A stretch of DNA of 42,466 nt. Origin: Gamarada debralockiae (Eukaryota; Ascomycota; Leotiomycetes; Helotiales; Hyphodiscaceae). The stretch is from NCBI GenBank assembly GCA_002803225.1, contig NXFV01000328.1, forward strand, positions 1 through 42,466. The letters run 5' to 3'. This document shows, piece after piece, positions 10,543 through 21,690 of this stretch; positions within the stretch are counted from its first letter, which is position 1, and each line of letters starts with the position of its first letter. Under the pieces are notes generated by a model, which did no database searches, was not told where the DNA came from, and saw only the letters and a program-made list of their open reading frames with translations. Made by a program: the position numbers and the translations under genes.

Positions 10543-12708
10543 CTTGAAAGTTGGAGCAGCAGATCGAGAAGCGGAGTAAAAACTGTCACTATTCCAAGTT
10601 CGATCAAAAAGAAGAATCTCAATGCATCTCCTCCCCTATTTAATAAAAGGAGAAGTCATACTTCCTCGGACTGAAATCTGCCCCTCAGACAGTCGAATTG
10701 GCAAAGATGCCTGCCCATCACAAAACAGCCTGTACTGAATTCGGGCGACAGGATCGATTGAGGAAACGAAGTTCTATAATAAAGGACCGAGAAGGGAGAA
10801 ATATGTTCCGTTCAGAGCAAGATCTGATACAGTTCCACTCGCGATAATTGACCCCGAGCTTGGTTGGATCGTCTGATCGCCAACCAGAAGAGACCATTTG
10901 GTCTGGTGACAACAAAGCGGTTGCCAAGGCCAATCATAATTCGTGGGATATCTGAAACGAGAAAAGGGGTAAAAGGACGGATCGGCCCCAGGATAAAAAT
11001 TGATGTAAAAGTTTGCACTGTTGAAGAAAGAAATCTGGAGGTCACCTCGAGGATGTTTCGACAGCGTTGTGATGTGCTCTGATCTCGAATAATTCTGGAT
11101 CTGGCATTTTGATAAGGTCCATCTGTCGTTCTTATAGAACACACATTCTCAAGCCGAGTTTAGCTTCCGGGATGTAGTTAATAGTACCACTTCCATGCCA
11201 CTGTAACTATCAAAATTTGCAGCTTGAAAGTCAGTAAGTACTTTGGCAGCCCCAATTGCACAAATTCCGCGCCATCACTGCCTGCGATCCGAAAGATGTG
11301 ACAGTGTTGACAAGTCGCTGAAACGAAATGAAGCTACATAGAATCTCTGTTAGATCGCTTCAGCCTGTGTACAGTTTGGAAACGGGCTTGAGCCCCCATA
11401 GTTCCAAGCCAGAAAGCTCAGGCCTTACAGGGCTTGGTCGCTACCTAATTTCACGGGGATGTCGTCGTAAGCGAGCCTTTACTGTAGCGAAGTCCGATTG
11501 CCAACTTCAACACTCGTGACAACTTCACAGCTGAATATTTCTCGTTCCGCTTCGCACAACATCATCCCACATGCAAATGCAAACTGGGACAAACCGAATC
11601 ATGGCTACAAACCCAATGTCTTTGCGGCGGCGCCCGAGAAAGCCCTTGGCCTCCCGCAAGAGACCATCGTGCCTGCTTTTCTGTCTAGTTTTTACAAATT
11701 CCCAGCCGAGATACACGCTAAATCCTGCGCTACATCCTCGTCTGTTCAGATCATCTGTTCTTCGCCCGTGAGCGAATTTTCAGCAAAGATATGCTTCAGA
11801 AGCTTCTCATGCTTGGCGCATGACGCCATTATTCCCGTGTTCTTCGATTCTGTCGATGGGATCCTTGCAAATTCGAAGACCCAGAGGCACTGGAGTCTGA
11901 TTTCAGTGCGCTCTGCCTTGTGTCTAAGCAGACGAGGGCAGACGCACGAAATATATTCTTCGCCAGAAACAAATAGGTCCTTCACGCAACCCCTCCTCGC
12001 TTGACACTATCAAGTAGGTGTTGAGACATGGGGCAGAGACGCTTTACGTACTATGAAAAACGTCAGGAATGAGTTATAGAGCAAGATGGAAATTGAATTG
12101 CGCTATAAAGCACTCGAACTCTTCCTCGTCCCGATCAAAGACAGCCACTCTTTGCAAAATCTCTCTCTCCAAAAGATTACCGGCACCCTCTGCGTACTCA
12201 GTGTTTGACCATAGTCCACATTTGAGTTGACTCTTACGGTACCGACGACTTGAGCGAAACTCTCATAGTGCGCGCGGCCGTCAAACTGACTCTCACTTAC
12301 CATTTCCTTAGCTGCTTCCGGACCTCCTATTTCGAATTCTTCCTCAAAACACACCGTGGCTTGACTCAGAGTCAGAGCTTCCAAATTGGGTTGGGACAGA
12401 GGTAGCACTTCTGCCATTACGGTATTTGCACGGAATCAACAGGGCACGGATCGAAGGGACGTGACTGAGTCTTGGACCCAGTATTTGAAGACGGTTATGA
12501 GTGCTTCTGAAGGTACTCCGATTCCGGAATTCAAATTTCAGGGAAAGGCTGAAAGAGCCGTTATGAAGTTGGATGAAATGTACAGCCAGGCTTGTAAAAT
12601 GATGCGAAGCAGCCCTTGCCGTGGCCAATCAGTGTGAGTTCTGTCTTGCTTTTCTGTTACCCTAAGCTAACATCCTAAGGGCTGTAATACCCGGTAAATT
12701 ATTTTGCC
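10543..12708. other. Long region without a confident gene
   Basis: The first 150 bp are the promoter side of the rhamnogalacturonase gene; an AT-rich TATA-like stretch lies near 10637-10650. Several mid-size ORFs exist (minus 11142-10774, plus 11498-12004, minus 12417-12103, plus 12386-12637). The last two overlap on opposite strands and each reads like plausible protein, but none shows a domain, signal peptide or convincing splice partner. One of them may be a remnant of a decayed gene; I cannot say which. Confidence 0.4.
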
Positions 12709-14007
12709 TCATATATTGCGACGGGTTTCATTTTCAGCGATATAAGAAACCTCTTCTCTATAATACCACATACTACATAAAAATCCGTCTGGACACCTAC
12801 AAAGCTGCAAGAGCTCTTTCATGTCATTTCCTACCAAATCTAGCATTGCAAGATGCGAGCTCCAGTTGTTTTCCATAGCATGACCTTCAACATCCCGAGG
12901 AACGAGGTCATCTTCTTTATCTGCATCTGGACTACCCCTCCGAAGACACAAGGCTCCTCTTCCATATCTACTTCGTACTCTCTCAATTCAACTTCTCGAG
13001 CAGTAGCCATAGTAGCTTCTATACTTGGTGTGGATACCTGAATCACATTGTCTTGGTTCGGGCGGTGCAGCCTGTTGAATTGCTCTGTCAAGATGACAAC
13101 TGTGCCTTTGTATGAAGATATAATCTTTTGGCAGAAAAGGATGAGCAACATTACAAAATCGGATTTTTGGCTGCAGGCAGTGCAGGCATGTAGTGCTCTA
13201 CACTGAAGCAATGCATTTTTGTTGTGGCGTATGATCTGTGGCACTGATTGCAAGTTTGCGTGTATTTATTGAATCGAAATTTAATCCAGCAAGGCGACCG
13301 CTGAAGCCAAACATCGGCATGAATCCTGTCTCCCTCCACCAGATTGAATTGTTTCGTTGATATCTTCTGACGCCGTGTCCGATTGGGAACTCTCCAAGTT
13401 GCTTGGCCTGGAGTGAGAGAGCGCGGAGGCATTGATTGGATCCTCAAAACTCCCTTCAAGGAAATCTAACAAGTTGCCATCCACATTAAATCTTGGACTA
13501 TATTGCCGCTTCATCCACGACGTCGTTTTGCGCCTCTGAGTGTGGGGCTATATGGAATTGGATTTTGGCTTCTGGTGTCACGAGATGAGTGAATGTGGCT
13601 TCAGAAACGTTGCCACAAGTTGTGACATGACTAATCGAGGCTTTCATCCGTTTACGTTTCCGACGAGATGGTTCGTATTCGCAAGTGATCTTAACGATAC
13701 GCATCGATAGCAACTATTCTTTTCACGTGTACACCTCAGCTGTTGTCACGCTCAATCAACGGCTCATATTATCATTGCTATTGGAGCAAACTTACTTTCT
13801 TAGAATGACTCTTGCCTGCTGGTCTTCTGTACAATTGATGGGCTGATTGTTCCGAATCGATCTGAAATTTCGAATTTCGGTCGGATCAAGCGTGGTGAAC
13901 ATGGCTGATTCGAAAGATTTAGTCCCGGGTATTTCCCAAATCGGTATCAAGGTTCCCCGAATGTTAAAGTTCCAAGTCGAAATCATTTCTCCTCTTAAGT
14001 AAGACAA
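12709..14007 (-). pseudogene. Zn2Cys6 (AflR-like) transcription factor pseudogene
   Basis: On the minus strand the piece ITCEYEPSRRKRKRMK (about 13690-13640) is the second half of a Zn2Cys6 cluster plus its basic linker. Next comes a Ser-rich segment (LESSQSDTASEDINE), then SCRCLASAVALLD, the start of the conserved middle domain of AflR-like regulators. That domain continues with LLQCRALHACTACS and MLLILFCQKI, then EPCVFGGVVQMQIKKM, and ends with SSHLAMLDLVGNDMKELLQL. The pieces are out of frame. Two in-frame stops (around 13281 and 13267) interrupt the middle domain, and a frame change separates GMLKVML from ENNWSSHLAML near 12890. The first half of the zinc cluster is degenerate (only INCTEDQQ is recognisable). 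It is divergent from the SDR pseudogene that starts at 14587, a layout common for pathway-specific regulators. Confidence 0.75.
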
Positions 14008-14586
14008 TATGGACGAGAGTCAAAGATGAGTAAGCCACCTAGAAGTGCATCTCGGAAATTGCCCGAATGGGATGTATTGCTGACCCGAGTCCCAGATGCG
14101 GCTGTAGTCACTTTGGGGACGACAATTTGTGCCCAGAACTTGCTGCATCTTCAAACTACCTAATATTGCAACAGCGAAAACACATGAAGAAGGGTCTCTG
14201 TGGCAGAAAAAGTTGTAAAATTACCTACATATCAGATTAGAGGACTTATCAAGGTTTCAACCGTTATACCACACCGCAGTGTTGCGAAGTTTTCCTATAG
14301 CTAATGTCCTTGGCAATTTCCCAAGTGGGACACTTCCGGATATAAAGCTACAGAGATCGAGATATCGTGATAGTTTCCAAATGAAGGTAAATCCGTAGTG
14401 CGAGCCACAGCTAGGAGTGACGATGAGGTATAAAGCATGGTGCACTCAACCTCGAAATTTCATTTACTGCGCTTCTCGTACTCATTACAAAGACCAAATT
14501 TCATATACTTGCAGCTTGTTTTCGAAAACTCTTCAATTTTCTCAATCTTCAGTCAAACGAGAACTCTTACAACAACATCCTCAATC
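14008..14586. other. Shared upstream region of two divergent pseudogenes
   Basis: It lies between the Zn2Cys6 relic (minus) and the SDR relic (plus). No ORF here has family resemblance. It would once have been a bidirectional promoter. Confidence 0.45.
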
Positions 14587-15845
14587 ATGGCTCCTACCAG
14601 CGATGAGATCGTAGCGAAATTCGCATCTGAAGTTCCTGGAAAGACAAGTGAGTTACCACGATTTGTGTCTTTCTGAATCTTGTTTATCTGACCGGTGTGC
14701 TAACTTCTCAGTCCTCATCACGGGACCTAGTGAGTCTGGAATCGGAGCCCAGACAGCGATCTCACCGGCGGCTGGCAAACCTAAGTTGATCCTCGCCGGC
14801 AGAGACAAAAGCAAGATACAGCCCGTCATCGATCAAATCTCCCAGTCGGATCCAGACGTCGCTGTTACTTTCATCAGTCTTGACCTTACTTCCCAAGTGT
14901 CCATTTGAGAGGCTGCCGAGCAATCAACTTTCAGATTCAAAGACTTGATATCTTGATCAACAATGCTGGAAGTAAGTAAAGATTTTGGAAGTGTTTTCAG
15001 TTGGACCCGACGAATCTCCTCAGTCATGGCTACTAAAGATTACAAGACTACCCCGGAGGGAATTGGGTTTCAATTTGGCGTCAACCATACTGGTCACCTT
15101 CTGTTGACAAATTTGTTCATGGGGAAGATTCTTGCCGCTAAGAACGGTGCCAGAATCGTCAACATCTCGAGCTTCGGATACATCATGAGCGGAATCCGAG
15201 ATGATTGGAACTTCAAGGTATCTATTCGGTGAATCCCGAGAGCACAAAATGCTAACAATAAATTGTAGAAAGAGGGATACAATTCCTGGCTTGGGTATGG
15301 TCAGTCCAAGACTGCCAACATATTGTTCTCTTCTGCACTCTCACGGAAGTTGAAGAGCAAGGGTGTTCTTGCACTTTCGGCTGGTTGTTACTCTCCCAAT
15401 TTGGAGATAGCTCAATTGCTGATAGCAGGGAGTCATTCCTGGGACACAGCTTCAGACAAGCGCAGAAGTTACTGAAGAGAGGTTCGCCGAGGGTTATGCG
15501 ATTACACTAGAAGAATTGAAAGGTATACTATCCGTCATTCGATCGCAACGCATCTCGGCTAATTGTATTCAGATGCTCCAATGGTTCCTCTCATACCAAA
15601 ATCATTGGCCGAGGGAAGCGCTACAACTTTGTATGCAGTCCTGAGCCCGAATATCAGCTGTAAGCCCCCAATAAACACAATGCGGACTCAATATTGGTCA
15701 TTGATGTAATATTTCAGGTTATTCCGGCACTCTCCTCTCTGATTGCGATGTCTATTCAGATGTACTTCCCCATGCTGTTGGACAAGAAAATGAGGACAGG
15801 CTTTGGGTTTTGAGCGAGGAGATTCTTGGTGAGAGGTTCAACTAA
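14587..15845 (+). pseudogene. Short-chain dehydrogenase/reductase pseudogene
   Basis: The start at 14587 reads MAPTSDEIVAKFASEVPGKT; an intron follows with GTGAGT donor near 14649. The Rossmann segment has VLITGPSESGIGAQ, then LILAGRDKSK and VAVTFISLDLTS. The frame then hits TGA at 14906-14908, just before the family-expected EAAEQ helix. After an intron come VMATKDYKTTPEGIGFQFGVNHTGH and ARIVNISS, then the catalytic-type GYGQSKTANILF. Around 15380-15470 the frame is lost again; sense resumes with EERFAEGYAITLEELK and two further clean introns, ending GERFN and TAA at 15845. The enzyme resembled the retinol-dehydrogenase/TIC32-like fungal SDR group. One nonsense change plus at least one frameshift make a functional product unlikely. 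Confidence 0.8.
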
Positions 15846-15900
15846 TATTGAGACTTGAGACTTGAGAGTTCTTTGAGGATGGATATTCGAGAGTGCAAGC

Positions 15901-15992
15901 TACCGTATTAATTGCTTATAAGAACAGTTCCATATTGGAACTCGTGCTTTTCAGCCAATCAGAACCATTTCTTATAAGCAATTAATACGGTA
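15901..15992. mobile_element. Tc1/mariner-like MITE
   Basis: Perfect inverted repeats of about 25 bp lie at 15900-15924 and 15969-15993, reading CCGTATTAATTGCTTATAAG on the left and its complement on the right. Both outer ends carry the dinucleotide TA (15901-15902 and 15991-15992), as expected of a Tc1/mariner target-site duplication. The 44-bp interior has no coding capacity and contains a small hairpin (AGTTCCA/TGGAACT). It is inserted about 55 bp after the SDR pseudogene stop. The family is not one I can name. Confidence 0.75.
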
Positions 15993-17053
15993 GGTGGATT
16001 ATCGGGCATAACTAGTACTTCAAGGTCCCGATGAACTTGAGACTGGCAGCACACATGAAACCAAAAGCGAAAAAATTTCAGTAGAGTTAGTCGTCGCAAA
16101 GGATGGTGCGGTGCGGTAGGGGTTGATCACGTGAACTTTATGAATAATTCGCTCCGATTTTCTCTATCAGCTACAACAATAAAATAAAAATAAAATAGAT
16201 ATGCGTATAGAGAACGTTTCAATGATATAATCCTATGGGTTCAAAAATTTCCATTATGTTGTGTTAAAAAGTTAAATTAGGGTTATAATTTTCGAGGGTT
16301 CCGATTATCTTGTCACCCCTTGGTGTCTCTGTAGGGAATTGCTTATGTAATCACAGCGCTATTGTGACGTGGTGGGAGAGCCCCATCACTATCTTTATCA
16401 TTCATCATCATTCAACAACTCACTCGTACAATCAATGAAGAAGCCCCAGTCTATCAAGCTCATCAATATAACATCACTACTGTGTACTGTCGCAATTGCC
16501 ATAACCGCTCTGACCTTCTGACAGACTGAGACAAAATTTGGCCCCCACGAACGCTTCAAACACCTTCTACCAACCTAACACTCTTCGATGTAATGCTCTC
16601 TCATTGCTACTGGATATACAACTCCAAGTCTAGCCAATCATGATGGGTTTGAGCATATCGGTCTCCATTGGCGCCTACAGGGCTTTGACTACAATCCGGG
16701 TCATCATGATATCGACACCCATAAAGAACCGCCAGTCAAGGCCAATCACGAAAACATCATCGGTCTACGATCCAATCGAGAAAGATGCGATCATATGCCG
16801 TTTGTGGGAGCCGCGCATGGACAGTGTGACAAATCCCCTCCCCGATCATCATTCCCCGCTTTCATTGTGAATCTGCTTTCGACGTGGGGCCGAATAGCCT
16901 CAGCGATGGTATTACTGCGATGGCCCAATGGCATTGCGCAAGAGTACGGCTCCCTCTTATTAGGCAATTGGAGCTGCATTGATGTAGAGAATATACATGT
17001 GCTTCTTCTCCGTGTCATAATAGTCAATCTACTTGATTATTCCGCACATGACT
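15993..17053. other. Intergenic, AT-rich, no gene
   Basis: This region follows the MITE and precedes the NmrA-like gene. AT-rich runs occur at 16170-16310. Short ORFs at 16640-17166 overlap on both strands and show no domain. Its 3' end is the likely promoter of the gene at 17054. Confidence 0.45.
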
Positions 17054-18032
17054 ATGGCTACAATCAAGAATGTTGCTGTTATAGGGGTAAGCTACGAATA
17101 TCTCCTGTATTTGAGCATCTACTGATAAACCTAGGGAGCAGGAAACCTCGGCCCTTCCGTCGTTAATGCCCTTCTCGACGCAGGCTTCAATGTTACCGTC
17201 CTTACTCGGGTCTCCTCGACCTCTACCTTCCCTTCCGCTGCACGCGTCCATAAAACCGACTACAACTCCTCCGATTCGTTGGCAGAGGCTCTCAAAGGAC
17301 AAGACGCAGTTGTATCGGTCATCGCAACAGCAGGAATCAGAGAGCAACAGAAGATCGTGGACGCTGCTGTGAAAGCAGGAGTCAAGCGGTTCATTCCCAG
17401 CGAGTATGGAATCAATACACAGAACTTGGAAGGTGGCATTGGGAAGATATTGAGCGGGAAGACGGCTACTGCAGATCTTCTGAAAAAGGTTGCTGCGGAG
17501 AATAGTGGATTCACGTGGACTGGTCTCTCTACGAGCATGTTCTTCGATTGGGTATGTCTACGGAGGAGGGGTAATGGTCGTTTGCTAACCGAAATAGGGC
17601 CTCAGGGTTGGGTCATTGGGATTCTCACTCCCTAATAAGACTGCTACCATCTTCGACTCCGGCAACGAGCCGTTCAATGGTACGAATGTTCGAACAATTG
17701 GTCTGGCTATCGCCTCAATCCTGCAACACCCCACTGAAACTGCCAATCGATATCTCAACATTGCATCATTCACAACCACTCAAAACAAGATCCTTTCCAT
17801 ATTGGAGGAAGAGACGGGTGAGAAGTGGACCGTTAAAAATGTGAAGACTGACGATAGCTTCAAATTGGCAGAGGAGAAGCTCGCCAAAGGCGATTACTCC
17901 GCATTTGGGGATTACTTGAAGAAACATCTGTTCAAGGATGGCGAGGGACATTCGGATGTGCCGTTGGCCAATGCAGAGTTAGATTTGCCGAAGGAGGATC
18001 TGAGGGAGACGATCAAGGCTGTCTTGGCATAA
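17054..18032 (+). CDS. NmrA-like / isoflavone-reductase-like NAD(P)-binding protein
   Basis: Three exons, 17054-17086, 17135-17551 and 17598-18032, give 294 residues. The dinucleotide-binding motif GGAGNLG is created by the first splice (VIG then GAGNLG), which strongly supports that 48-nt intron. The family continues with VTVLTRVSS, QDAVVSVIATAG, the FIPSEYG motif and KTATADLLKK. This pattern fits the PCBER/isoflavone-reductase branch of atypical SDRs, which lack the usual Tyr-x3-Lys motif and either reduce small phenolics or act as redox sensors. The substrate cannot be told. It is intact, unlike its neighbours on both sides. Confidence 0.9.
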
Positions 18033-18245
18033 TTACGTGCTGCGATGAAATGGAGCATGTTCCAATTTTATGGGTAGCACTGTGCTCTCTGCCGTGCTCA
18101 TTTGAAGGACTTGAAATTTGATTGGCTTTGGATTTTCAAGTAGGACGGGTCGTTCAGCCACGATTTTTGTCACATATTCTGACCTCGCGTGACAGACTTG
18201 GCCGCTCTTGGCGGGTCATATATATCAAGCCTCTGGAAACTTTGA

Positions 18246-19349
18246 ATGCAGACTATAATATCACATCAATTGCATAGTTATAATCGTGAACTACCGCCGC
18301 AAGTCATCTGGCGTCCAAAAGCTTTGCCTCTGGCCCACCTTCCAGCTGGGATCACACGCCACTACATTCCAACTCCGCATGGCAAACTGGAGATCCTCTC
18401 CGCTCAACAGCATCCATCGTCATCACGCCCACGTAAAGAAGCTCTCGTCTTCCAACATGGAGGCTCTGCATCCGCAGTCGTCTGGCTTCCCTACCTCACA
18501 TCCTTTCCGAGAAGGGATATTCTTGCTACGCACACTCGCTGCGAGGTCATGGTGCGAGCTAGAAACCTGGGTACTTACGCATGGTCTGGATGAGAGGGAA
18601 GGCAAGCATGGCTGAAGATCTGGGATGCGCCCTCTCCTGGGTTGAGGGATTCGAGACAGCGAAACGCGATGGGAACGTAAGGGCAGAGGATGTAATTCTG
18701 ATGGGGCATTCGGTCGGTGGAGGGCTTAATCAGTACTTCCTCAGCAAGGGCTTGGGTAAGGTGGGTGGCTTGATGATCATGGCGGCATTCCTGCCTTTGG
18801 AGGGTATGTGTGTAGTTGCCTTTTTCGAAAACTGAATGCCGAACAGACTCGGAATCTAATGGAATTGGTTCAAGCTCGATCCCTGGCTCGCTCCACGTTT
18901 CTATCTTCGAGATCTCTGGCATTCAAGCTCACCGCTGTCCTCGACAAGCTTGGCTCACAGAGCATTCTTCTGCCCTTCTTTCCCGTTGATGGAGGTCAAG
19001 AAGTTCGAAAGCTTCATGTTAGGGAATGAGAGCGTGTTATGGCCGTTGAGAATGATGTTCCTATTCGCAGATGTAAAGAGGGTGCTCAGAAACGTCGAAG
19101 GGTGGGAATGCGGTCCGCCAAGGGTACTCGTCATTACAGGTGGGAAAGATACTCTAGTGTGCCGTTATTGCAAAAGACTGTACCGAAAGTGTCTTTTGAA
19201 GCTAGAGCTCTTGAGGGGGACTGAGAAGGACACGGATGGGACGGGAGTATTTTTTTGCGGTTGTGAATCATTCTGGTCATCACATTCAGAATGATCTTTA
19301 CTGGGAGGATTGTGCAGGACAGGTCGTTGGTTTCTTGGAGCAACAGTAA
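18246..19349 (+). pseudogene. Alpha/beta-hydrolase pseudogene
   Basis: The reading starts in one frame (ITRHYIPTPHGKLEIL, then ALVFQHGGSASAVVWLPYL). It moves to another near 18500 with GYSCYAHSLRGHGAS, which is followed by TAG (about 18556) where family members have Trp. It continues with MVWMRGKASMAEDLGCALSW and the nucleophile elbow GHSVGGG. A likely intron follows PLEG (donor GTATGT near 18803, acceptor AACAG). Then come WFKLDPWLAPRFYLRDLWH, PPRVLVITGGKDTLV and, after another frame change, the catalytic-His end VNHSGHHIQNDLYWEDC with TAA at 19347-19349. One nonsense codon and two or more frameshifts indicate a dead gene. It was probably a small lipase/esterase-like hydrolase. Confidence 0.75.
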
Positions 19350-19826
19350 GCACCAGTTTCGGTGAGTCTTGAAAAAGGGCGGGATTACAAGCTGCCTTAT
19401 CCATTTCCTAGTGTTGGGACTATTCATTAAACCATGAAGACAGTGCATTGCTTGTATAGTATTGCCCTATGAGTGCCAGTTGGACATCCAATGGACTTGA
19501 AAGATACTATCAAGTGCATTGCAGATTTATGGTCATTGATTCCTTGCAGCCTAACCCTAGTATCACGTCATATTTTTGTCATCACGGCTTGCCCCTACCG
19601 AGCTTTACCCGCAGAACTGTACCTAGCTCAGTAGAATTGCGAACCATGTCCCTGCAGAACTGTAAATCGCCTTGGATTTGCGGGGAGGTGGAGATTTCGG
19701 GGGGTAGGACTTTTCATTATCTATAACAAGGCATCCGAAGACATTCATCCATGGAGCACGCACTCTCATCCCCGCCTTCGTTCGATTCGTCCACGTTCAG
19801 ACGCAACTTCATCTGAACCCATTGCT
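19350..19826. other. Intergenic, promoter side of intact hydrolase
   Basis: No domain-bearing ORF was found. The 3' end leads into the start codon at 19827 and presumably holds its promoter. Confidence 0.45.
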
Positions 19827-20636
19827 ATGCCGACCCTTCAAGTCACCGGAGCTATGCTCCACTACGACACATTCGGTAGCGGCCCAGTGCTCCTTCTCAT
19901 CCCCGGCGCAGAAGGCCGAGGAAGCATCTTCCACGACATTGCCAGGCATCTCTCAACAAACTTCACAGTCGTCTGCTTGACCCGACGAGGTTATTCACAA
20001 AGTATACTCGTCGGTGCCCAGGACTTTCTCAACCGCCTTTCCACAGATGCGGATGACGCACATTCACTCATCACGCATTTATCCCCGGAACCGGCACTTG
20101 TCTTCGGCTCTTCTTCCGGAGCCGTCGTGGCCCAACGATTGCTAGAGCGACACCCCAAATCGGTCAAGAAACTCCTCTCTTACGAACCACCATGCTTTAC
20201 TGTCTTGCCTGAAGAATATCGTGCCCAAGGTCAGAGTTTGCTCCAGCATGTCTATGACACATATCGCGCAAAGGGCACGGAGGAGGCTGTAGCTGTCTTT
20301 ACATCTGCCGTTGGGGAAGGCGAAGATGGACCAGTGCTGCGATTTTGTCTGGATTCTAAACGCAGCGATGAAATCAAGGCTAACGTCATGTTCTGGTTCG
20401 AATTTGAGTTGAGACAATACACCTCTGCGGAAGTGAATTTGGGGCTTCTGGAGGCTGCGAAGGAAAAGTTCGTCCCAATGGCAGGGGTCCAGAGTGGCAA
20501 TGGGCGGGGAGTTGGTCCCATTGCGATGATTGCACAGAGGTTGGGCAAGGAGGTCGTCAGAGTGCCTGGAGGGCATATAGGATATCAGACAGCTACAGAA
20601 GCCTTCGCAGAGGCGCTCTTGATGTCGTTGGCATAG
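19827..20636 (+). CDS. Alpha/beta hydrolase
   Basis: A single-exon gene of 269 residues. The fold signature is complete: the oxyanion strand LLLIPGAEGRG (about 22-32), the nucleophile elbow GSSSG with Ser96 in FGSSSGAVVAQ, and the catalytic His250 in VPGGHIGYQ near the C-terminus. The acid residue is not certain. There is no signal peptide, so it is likely cytosolic. It belongs to the small-molecule hydrolase group and the substrate is unknown. It follows an unrelated, broken hydrolase directly upstream and is not a close duplicate of it by eye. Confidence 0.9.
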   Translation: MPTLQVTGAMLHYDTFGSGPVLLLIPGAEGRGSIFHDIARHLSTNFTVVCLTRRGYSQSILVGAQDFLNRLSTDADDAHSLITHLSPEPALVFGSSSGAVVAQRLLERHPKSVKKLLSYEPPCFTVLPEEYRAQGQSLLQHVYDTYRAKGTEEAVAVFTSAVGEGEDGPVLRFCLDSKRSDEIKANVMFWFEFELRQYTSAEVNLGLLEAAKEKFVPMAGVQSGNGRGVGPIAMIAQRLGKEVVRVPGGHIGYQTATEAFAEALLMSLA

Positions 20637-20743
20637 AGTTAGGAAAGACGCAAGCATCCCTCGTTACCCTCTTCCAGACTTTGATCATAGATCTGTGGTT
20701 TCTTTACATGAAAGGTGACAAGCAGAGGAATTTCAATTCTGTA

Positions 20744-21600
20744 TCACCGCGATGCTTGAGCTTCTTGATCAAAAGTGTCCTTGTGAGAACGACTTTGCAG
20801 AGGCTCTGCATCCTGGATCTGCCGAAAAACGATAGACGCAAGAGAAGAGCCAGCCGCATCCGCACGTCGTCTCCCTTGTGGGCTTTTACTCTTCTTAGGT
20901 TCGAGGTTTCCACTCCCTTGAGGTTCTGGAGCTACTGTCGTCGAAGATCCTGCCGACAGACCAGGGTCTCGGGTAATATTGACATTGTTGTTTTCTTCCC
21001 TTTCGTCTCTCAGTGCACCCTCGCTAAGACGAATCGCATTCAAAGCATCTGCGGCCATGGACTCAGATATCTGTGCGGGATCCTCCTTTCCCCTTGAATC
21101 TCGAGCAGAAGGTATTGTCTTGCCTTGAGCAGCTGCTGAGGGATGCACTGGATATAATCGAGCGGCATCAGCATTCTTAGTAGCCCTATCTCGAGAGCTA
21201 GCAACCACTTCATCCGATACTAAAACATTGTGTCGTCACTGCAAGTCGCTTCATCGCGCACATGAGGAATAGCTTCGAAGTCGTGTACTGGCGCAAGGCA
21301 TTGTAATCTTCCTTTCTGAAAACATTAAAACTTTCGAGAATATTTGCCGAGTTCCTCTGCCCAGGCGATAGTTTGATGGATTCATTAGCTCGTGCAGCCA
21401 CGATTTCGAGTCTGGGATGATATCAGGGATCTTTGAACTTCAACCTGGCGTCTGCCACACAGATCTTGTCTCCGCCCTCCCCATTTACGAGACCGATTTC
21501 GGGAAATCGTATTCCCATAGAAAGGCGATGGCTAGATCTCGCACTCCCAGTATGCCAGTATAACCAAGCCTCCGATGTGAATCGTATGCGAATTCGTCAA
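20744..21600 (-). pseudogene. Possible decayed gene of unknown family
   Basis: Minus-strand reading gives three protein-like pieces in order. The first ends VADARLKFKDP (about 21580-21435). The second contains ARANESIKLSPGQRNSAN and FRKEDYNALRQY (to 21210). The third is a Ser/Arg/Glu-rich 154-residue piece with SESMAADALNAIRLSEGALRD, ending QEAQASR and stop at 20744. A single TGA (near 21423), reading KDP-stop-YHPRLE where CGA would be seamless, separates pieces one and two. A one-base frame change near 21215 separates two and three. I do not recognise the family. The alternative, chance ORFs, remains possible. Confidence 0.35.
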
Positions 21601-21690
21601 GATAGATCAGCGAGTATGAAGGGAAAGGGGATGTGGACTGGAAATGGGTTCGATTAGTTGTTGATCAAGGCTAAGGAGAGAGTGGGATAT

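Noticed and set aside
11498..12004. 168-codon plus ORF
   Set aside because: No recognisable motif, and the opposite strand also has long open frames here. It is left as undetermined sequence.
12386..12637. Plus ORF that reads like protein
   Set aside because: It overlaps a minus ORF of equal quality, with no domain, start context or splice partner to decide between them.
20142..20657. 171-codon minus-strand ORF over the alpha/beta hydrolase
   Set aside because: A shadow of the plus-strand gene, which has the complete catalytic motifs.
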